The position numbers were made by a program, and so were the translations under genes. Below, in pieces: positions 7,326 to 11,641 of a DNA stretch of 11,641 nt. The stretch is from Deltaproteobacteria bacterium RIFOXYA12_FULL_61_11 (lineage in GTDB: Bacteria > Bdellovibrionota_F > JAHFAK01 > YA12-FULL-61-11), in NCBI GenBank assembly GCA_001799195.1, contig MGSU01000108.1, positions 1-11,641 of the forward strand. Reading direction: 5' to 3'. The stretch's first letter is position 1; every line of letters starts with the position of its first letter. The notes beneath the pieces were generated by a model that made no database searches, was not told the DNA's origin, and worked only from the letters and a program-made list of their open reading frames with translations.

Positions 7326-8499
7326 GCGCAGCCAATGCCGGCCCGGCGGCCGCGAAGGTGTGGCCATCGTCCTGGTCCTGTCCGTGATCGCGGTCATGAC
7401 CATCGTGGTGGTCGAACTGAGCTTCACCACCCGGATCTCCAGCGAAATCGCCATGAACCAGCGCGATGAACTCAAGGCCCTGTACCTCGCGAAGGCGGGC
7501 TACCAATACTCCAAGATCATCTTGACCATCGACAACTCCCTCCAGTCCCAGATCAAGAAAACCACCGAAAACCTGCCCGAGGGAACTCCCGCCCTCGGCT
7601 TCCACCTCTGGGACTACTTCCCGGTCTCCTATCCACCCGAGGTCATCGCCCTCCTGGACATGGCCAAATCCATGCAGGGCGGGGAGGAGGGAGAACAAAC
7701 GGCCGCTACCCCGAGCGAGGGGAGCGGGGTCGAGAGTGACGGCAGCTCCGACCAGGCCTGGGACCAAGAAGAATACTACGACGTCGAGATCAAGAGCGAG
7801 AGTTGCAAGATCAACCTCAATTCCCTAGCCGAGGAGAAACAGAAGGACCTGCAGAAATCCGGCATCTTCAAACTCCTGGTCAACCTGCTCTCCCTGGAGG
7901 AATACCTGGAGTTCTTCAAGGACAATTACAACCTGCGCGAGGACTTGATCTACGCGATCAAGGATTGGGTCGACGAGGACTCCATGGGCAGCAACCCGAG
8001 GGCCGGCATGGACGAGAACACGCCCTATCAGAGCCGGGCGGATCGCTACAGGGTCAAGAATGCGCCCTTCGACAGCTTCGAGGAGATCTTTTTAGTTGAA
8101 GGTATGTCGTACAAGCTCTACGCTGAGATCTTTGAGAAGTACACCACGGTTTACGGCGACAAGGACAATAAGATCAACATCGCCTGCAACCACGGGCCGA
8201 TCGTCAAGGCCATCCTCGACCAATCGGTTCAGTACGACAAGGATGAGCTGCTCAAGGCCTTGGAAGAACGAGGTGGTTTCGATTCGCCCAAGGACCTGGA
8301 AGAAAAGCTCAAGGAGATTACGGGCGTGAAAACCCCCATCGACGCGGACATCAAGGGCCTGCTCACGGCCGAGGATACCAAGTACCGGGTGGTTTCCACC
8401 GGCACCGTCGGTCAGGTCTCGAAAGTACTCACCACCGTGGTCCAACGTGGGTCTTCGGCCGGTGAGCAGGTCAAGCTGTTGTACTGGAGGGTGCAGTAA
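7309..8499 (+). CDS. gspK: Minor pseudopilin GspK
   Basis: GspK is the large pseudopilin that caps the pseudopilus. The 396 residues are somewhat above the usual 310-340. The leader ends at Gly17, then VAIVLVLSVIAVMTIVVVEL. Mature +5 is Leu22 rather than Glu, the hallmark that separates GspK from other pseudopilins. After the helix come ALYLAKAGYQYS (57-68) and the alpha-helical domain typical of the family, with AIKDWVDEDS (216-225) and KNAPFDSFEEIFLVEGM (250-266). A hydrophilic Gly/Glu/Ser segment at about 124-150 is a likely disordered loop and accounts for part of the extra length. The start lies inside gspJ with only a weak ribosome binding site, suggesting coupled translation. The stop overlaps the gspL start as TAATG. 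Confidence 0.95.
   Translation: MKSCSERSQCRPGGREGVAIVLVLSVIAVMTIVVVELSFTTRISSEIAMNQRDELKALYLAKAGYQYSKIILTIDNSLQSQIKKTTENLPEGTPALGFHLWDYFPVSYPPEVIALLDMAKSMQGGEEGEQTAATPSEGSGVESDGSSDQAWDQEEYYDVEIKSESCKINLNSLAEEKQKDLQKSGIFKLLVNLLSLEEYLEFFKDNYNLREDLIYAIKDWVDEDSMGSNPRAGMDENTPYQSRADRYRVKNAPFDSFEEIFLVEGMSYKLYAEIFEKYTTVYGDKDNKINIACNHGPIVKAILDQSVQYDKDELLKALEERGGFDSPKDLEEKLKEITGVKTPIDADIKGLLTAEDTKYRVVSTGTVGQVSKVLTTVVQRGSSAGEQVKLLYWRVQ
8486..8490 (+). promoter_or_regulatory. Ribosome binding site of gspL inside gspK
   Basis: GGAGG in the last codons of gspK lies eight bases before the gspL ATG at 8499. It fixes that start, which shares one base with the gspK stop codon. Confidence 0.6.
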
Positions 8500-10103
8500 T
8501 GCAGACCATCATCGGGCTCGACTTCGGGTCGCACTCCCTCAAGGCAACCCTGACCCGCAGCACCTTCCGTTCCTTCGAACTGCTCGGTTTCTTCGAGCAA
8601 CCCTACGCCAAGGGAGCCGAGGCTACTCCCTTCGATGACGATCTTTCGCCGGTCCGCGAAGCTCTCGAACGGCTTTTCTCCGAACACGACTTGCCCCGTG
8701 ATGCCCTGTTCGCCTGCGCCGTACCGGCCGCGAAGGTCTCGACCAAGGTCCTATTCCTGCCCTTCAAGGATCGCAAGAAAATCGTCCAGGCCCTGCCCTT
8801 CGAGTTGGAGAACTTCATCCCCTTCGAACTGAGCGAGATCGTCTACGACTTCCAGGTCATCGAGACGACGGAGACGGGGGTCAAGCTGCTGGTCTGCCTG
8901 CTCAAACGCGATCTGTTGCTGCGGCTGCTCGAGTTGCTCGGCTCCTTCGGCATCGATCCAAAGTTCGTCACCGTCGATGTCTTCGCCCTGGCGAACCTGA
9001 CGAGCCTCAACCTAGCCGAGCACCAAGGCACCTACGCGGTGGTCGATCTTGGGCATAGCACCACCAAGATGTGCGTACTTAACGGGGACACGCTCCAACT
9101 CGGGCGCAGCGTCGCGGTCGGCGGCCGCAAGCTGACCCGCTTGCTCCGGGACAAACTCGATCTCTCTCCCGAGGACGCGCTTGCCATCAAGCACGAGCGC
9201 GGAGAGATCGCGACCGAAGAAGTGCAGGGCGATGACCGCCGCATTATCATTGAGGTTCTGCGACCGGGCGTCGAAGCCATGTGTACCGAGATCAGCAAGC
9301 TACTGCGCACCTACGAAGGCGGTGAAGGCAAGAAGATCGAGGAATTGTATCTGTGCGGCGGCACGTACATGTTGCGGGGGCTGCCCCAGTTCCTGTCCCA
9401 ACACCTCGGCATCAAGTGTTATCCCCTCAAATATCTCGAAGGGGATTTCAATAAGATCTCCCGGGTCCACGGCAAGGGAAGCGTACTGGCTCAATCGCTC
9501 GGCATCGCGCTCTCGACCGAAAGTTCCCGCCGCCGTAACCAGATCAATTTCCGGAAGGGAGAATTCAACTACAAGAAAGATCTCGGCGAGATCAAGCCGA
9601 TGATCCTCAAATACGCGGTCATGGCCGTCGTACTCTTGCTCTTGGGCTTCATCAACTTGTACTCCAAGTACACCATCCTGGCCAGCAACGACGAGAAGAT
9701 CACGACCGAGGTCGTCGCCGTTTTCCGGGACACCCTGCCGGCAGCCTCGGTCAACGCCAAGAACCTGACCAAGACCACCGCGGTGCTCAAATCCAAAATT
9801 ACCGAGAACAAGGCCCGCATCGAGGCCTTGCAGATCGGTTCCCTTACCGCCTTGGACCTCCTGCGAGAAATCTCCGCGCACGTACCGAATGATGTCACCG
9901 TGGACGTCAAGGAACTCGATATCGACCTCAATCGCATCACCATGAAGGGCGAGACCAACTCGATCTCCTCGGTCGACGCCATCGTGGCCTCCCTGAAAAC
10001 CTTCGAAGCCTTCTCCAAGGTCGACAAAGGGGAAATCAAGGACGGCTTCAAACCGGGATGGAAACGTTTCATCCTGACCATCACCGTGAACCGGGAGAGT
10101 TGA
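8499..10103 (+). CDS. gspL: Type II secretion assembly protein GspL, PilM-PilN-like
   Basis: GspL links the cytoplasmic ATPase GspE to the inner-membrane platform and to GspM. Residues 1-340 form an actin-like ATPase-fold domain like PilM. Nucleotide-site motifs are visible: IGLDFGSHSLKATL (5-18), VVDLGHSTTKMCVLNGD (181-197) and LYLCGGTYMLRG (283-294). A linker with INFRKGEF (349-356) resembles the PilN N-terminal peptide that docks on PilM. One membrane helix follows at about 369-390, then a coiled region (about 395-445) and a periplasmic ferredoxin-like domain (about 450-530) with SLTALDLLREIS and VTVDVKELDID, like PilN. At 534 residues it is longer than most enterobacterial GspL proteins (about 400). 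The position before gspM supports the T2SS role. A fused pilMN gene of a type IV pilus is the alternative. Confidence 0.92.
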   Translation: MQTIIGLDFGSHSLKATLTRSTFRSFELLGFFEQPYAKGAEATPFDDDLSPVREALERLFSEHDLPRDALFACAVPAAKVSTKVLFLPFKDRKKIVQALPFELENFIPFELSEIVYDFQVIETTETGVKLLVCLLKRDLLLRLLELLGSFGIDPKFVTVDVFALANLTSLNLAEHQGTYAVVDLGHSTTKMCVLNGDTLQLGRSVAVGGRKLTRLLRDKLDLSPEDALAIKHERGEIATEEVQGDDRRIIIEVLRPGVEAMCTEISKLLRTYEGGEGKKIEELYLCGGTYMLRGLPQFLSQHLGIKCYPLKYLEGDFNKISRVHGKGSVLAQSLGIALSTESSRRRNQINFRKGEFNYKKDLGEIKPMILKYAVMAVVLLLLGFINLYSKYTILASNDEKITTEVVAVFRDTLPAASVNAKNLTKTTAVLKSKITENKARIEALQIGSLTALDLLREISAHVPNDVTVDVKELDIDLNRITMKGETNSISSVDAIVASLKTFEAFSKVDKGEIKDGFKPGWKRFILTITVNRES

Positions 10104-10110
10104 GGGAACC

Positions 10111-10665
10111 ATGGAACGCTTCTTGGGTTTGCTCAAGGCCTACTTCGACCGCCTGGACGAACGGCAGAAGCTGATCGCCGTCGTGGCAGTCTGCGGTTCG
10201 CTCCTGCTGATCCTCCTGCTCGTCTTTGCAACGCTGACCAGCTCTATCGGCGACATGGAAAAACGTATCAAACGCAACGAGGACCTGCTCGGTGAAGTCG
10301 CCAAGCTGCGTCAGGACTATCGCAAGACCAGTAGCACGGTCGAGAGGATCAAATCCCTACTGGTCGGAGAGGGTGACCAGATCTTGACTACCTATCTCGA
10401 GAAAACTGCCAAGGACATCGGTTTGAACATCGAATCCATCAAACAGATGTCCGGTCCGCCCAACGACCTCTTCGTCGAGAGCGTGGTCGAGGTCCACATC
10501 GAGAAGATCACGCTCAAGGAATTGGTCGATTTCCTGTTCCGCATCGAGAGTCACACGAAACTGATGAAAGTCACCAACCTCAAGATACGGCCAAAGTTCG
10601 TCGACCCCTCCCAGCTCAACGTGAACTTCCGGGTATCGTCCTTCGCGGAGAAGAGCAGCTCATGA
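10111..10665 (+). CDS. gspM: Type II secretion assembly protein GspM, PilO-like
   Basis: GspM is a bitopic inner-membrane protein that pairs with GspL through their periplasmic ferredoxin-like domains. The 184 residues match the family. A short cytoplasmic segment (1-19) precedes one membrane helix (about 20-43), then a predicted coiled coil (about 46-85, with DMEKRIKRNEDLLGEVAKL) and a small alpha/beta domain (about 90-178). This is the layout of GspM and PilO. The sequence is weakly conserved, as is usual for GspM, so much of the confidence comes from layout and from its place seven bases after gspL. GAGGG at 10102-10106 serves as ribosome binding site. The stop overlaps the gspN start. Confidence 0.88.
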   Translation: MERFLGLLKAYFDRLDERQKLIAVVAVCGSLLLILLLVFATLTSSIGDMEKRIKRNEDLLGEVAKLRQDYRKTSSTVERIKSLLVGEGDQILTTYLEKTAKDIGLNIESIKQMSGPPNDLFVESVVEVHIEKITLKELVDFLFRIESHTKLMKVTNLKIRPKFVDPSQLNVNFRVSSFAEKSSS

Positions 10666-11630
10666 GCGACCACGAACAACCAAGGACCGTCCCACACCCG
10701 GGCGAAGAGCCCGCAACTCGAGCCCCCCTGCAAACCGAGGCGGGGACCAAGGGGCGCTACCTCGCCCTCTTCAAATACACCTCCTTCACCCTGTTCATGC
10801 TCCTCGTCTTCCTCTACCTGACCTTTCCCTTCCAGCATCTCGGCGGCATGCTGCGCAAAGAGGTCAGGAAGAAGACCGCTTGGGATCTGACGATAGCCGA
10901 CCTCGATTCCCACCTCTTCACCGGCCTCGAGGTTTCCAAGCTGACGCTCGCCGATACCAAGAAAGGTGGGCAACTCCGCCCGCTGCTCGACCTGGGGCCT
11001 ACCACGATCTGGATCAACCCCCTGACTATGCTCTGGGGAAAAACCTCGATCTCCCTCGACACCACTGCCGGCAAGGGCGGTATGTCCGGCACCATCGGGC
11101 TGCACGGCAGCTCGATCGACCTCGACCTCGTGCTCGAGAATCTCGATCTCGTGCATCTCCCGATCGTGGGCTCCTTCCTGGACAAGAACTTCACCGGCAA
11201 GCTCGCCGGGTCTGTCGAGGTGAGCCTGGACAAAGAGCACCTGGACTCGACCAGCGGCATGGTCCACCTCCAGGGCAAGGAAGTAACCCTGGACGAGAGC
11301 ACCATCACCACCCAGATGGGTCCCTTGACCATGCCCAAGATGACCTTCGCCACCGTCGACATCAAGGTCTTCGCAAGCGATGGATCAATACAGTTCAAAG
11401 AGTTCAGCTTCAACGGAGAGGACCTGACCTTGATCGTCACGGGCAAGATCGAACTCAAACGGCAGTGGCAATCGAGCAAGGTGACCCTCGACCTCAAACT
11501 CAAACTCGGCGAAGTCCTCGCTTCCAAGTACGACATCATCTTCCAGCAAACGCCGAAGAGCGAGGGTTTCTACCACCTCGACTTGGTCGGTTCTCTGGGC
11601 AATCCCCGCTGCCCTCAACTCGGTTTCTGA
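10662..11630 (+). CDS. gspN: Type II secretion protein GspN
   Basis: GspN is a bitopic inner-membrane protein found in only part of T2SS clusters; its exact role is unsettled and it is not essential in several systems. The 322 residues comprise a hydrophilic Pro/Glu/Thr-rich cytoplasmic start (1-32), one membrane helix (about 36-56) and a long periplasmic beta-rich region of alternating hydrophobic residues. That region includes LFTGLEVSKLTL (85-96), a pattern typical of T2SSN/AsmA-like folds. The last residues (LVGSLGNPRCPQL) match the usual GspN ending, where a glycine strand is followed by a short proline-containing tail, so the frame appears complete. It overlaps gspM by ATGA, with GGAG at 10647-10650 as ribosome binding site. 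Only 11 bases follow, with no terminator visible. The family call rests on order, topology and these motifs. Confidence 0.87.
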   Translation: MSDHEQPRTVPHPGEEPATRAPLQTEAGTKGRYLALFKYTSFTLFMLLVFLYLTFPFQHLGGMLRKEVRKKTAWDLTIADLDSHLFTGLEVSKLTLADTKKGGQLRPLLDLGPTTIWINPLTMLWGKTSISLDTTAGKGGMSGTIGLHGSSIDLDLVLENLDLVHLPIVGSFLDKNFTGKLAGSVEVSLDKEHLDSTSGMVHLQGKEVTLDESTITTQMGPLTMPKMTFATVDIKVFASDGSIQFKEFSFNGEDLTLIVTGKIELKRQWQSSKVTLDLKLKLGEVLASKYDIIFQQTPKSEGFYHLDLVGSLGNPRCPQLGF

Positions 11631-11641
11631 CCAATTCGAGT

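Noticed and set aside
6537-7475. Minus-strand open frame (312 codons) opposite gspJ and gspK
   Set aside because: It spans the junction of two well-supported genes and shows no domain of its own.
11631-11641. Terminator after gspN
   Set aside because: Only 11 bases remain and they show no stem-loop or T-run.

Overview
The window is one uninterrupted plus-strand gene cluster for a type II secretion system (T2SS). The order is gspD (5' end cut off by the window edge), gspE, gspF, gspG, gspH, gspI, gspJ, gspK, gspL, gspM, gspN. Genes overlap by a few bases or are separated by at most about 35 bases, so they very probably form one operon. No RNA gene, mobile element, CRISPR array or clear terminator is visible, and no stretch over 300 bases lacks a gene.

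The DNA is GC-rich with C/G-ending codons. The gene order, a PilM/PilN-like GspL, a PilO-like GspM and a terminal gspN fit a Gram-negative bacterium of the former Deltaproteobacteria (Myxococcota or a relative). This placement is inferred from gene order and protein character, not from a marker gene. gspC and the prepilin peptidase gene (gspO/pilD) are not in the window; either may lie outside it.

Layout: 3-1628 encodes the outer-membrane secretin, with an unusually long acidic tail. 1658-3484 and 3520-4749 encode the cytoplasmic ATPase and the polytopic platform protein. 4774-8499 encodes the major pseudopilin GspG and four minor pseudopilins H, I, J and K, each with a recognisable prepilin N-terminus. 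8499-10665 encodes the inner-membrane assembly proteins L and M. 10662-11630 encodes GspN. In the accepted T2SS model, GspE hydrolyses ATP on the GspL/GspF/GspM platform and drives assembly of a GspG pseudopilus tipped by H-I-J-K. This pushes folded periplasmic substrates out through the GspD secretin.

The system itself is well known. Points worth a second look are lineage-specific details: alanine instead of glycine before the GspG cleavage site, a GspI enlarged by a nine-glycine tail, an eight-G run at the gspI/gspJ junction, a GspL that looks like a complete PilM-PilN fusion, degenerate MshEN-like motifs in GspE, and the long disordered tail of GspD.
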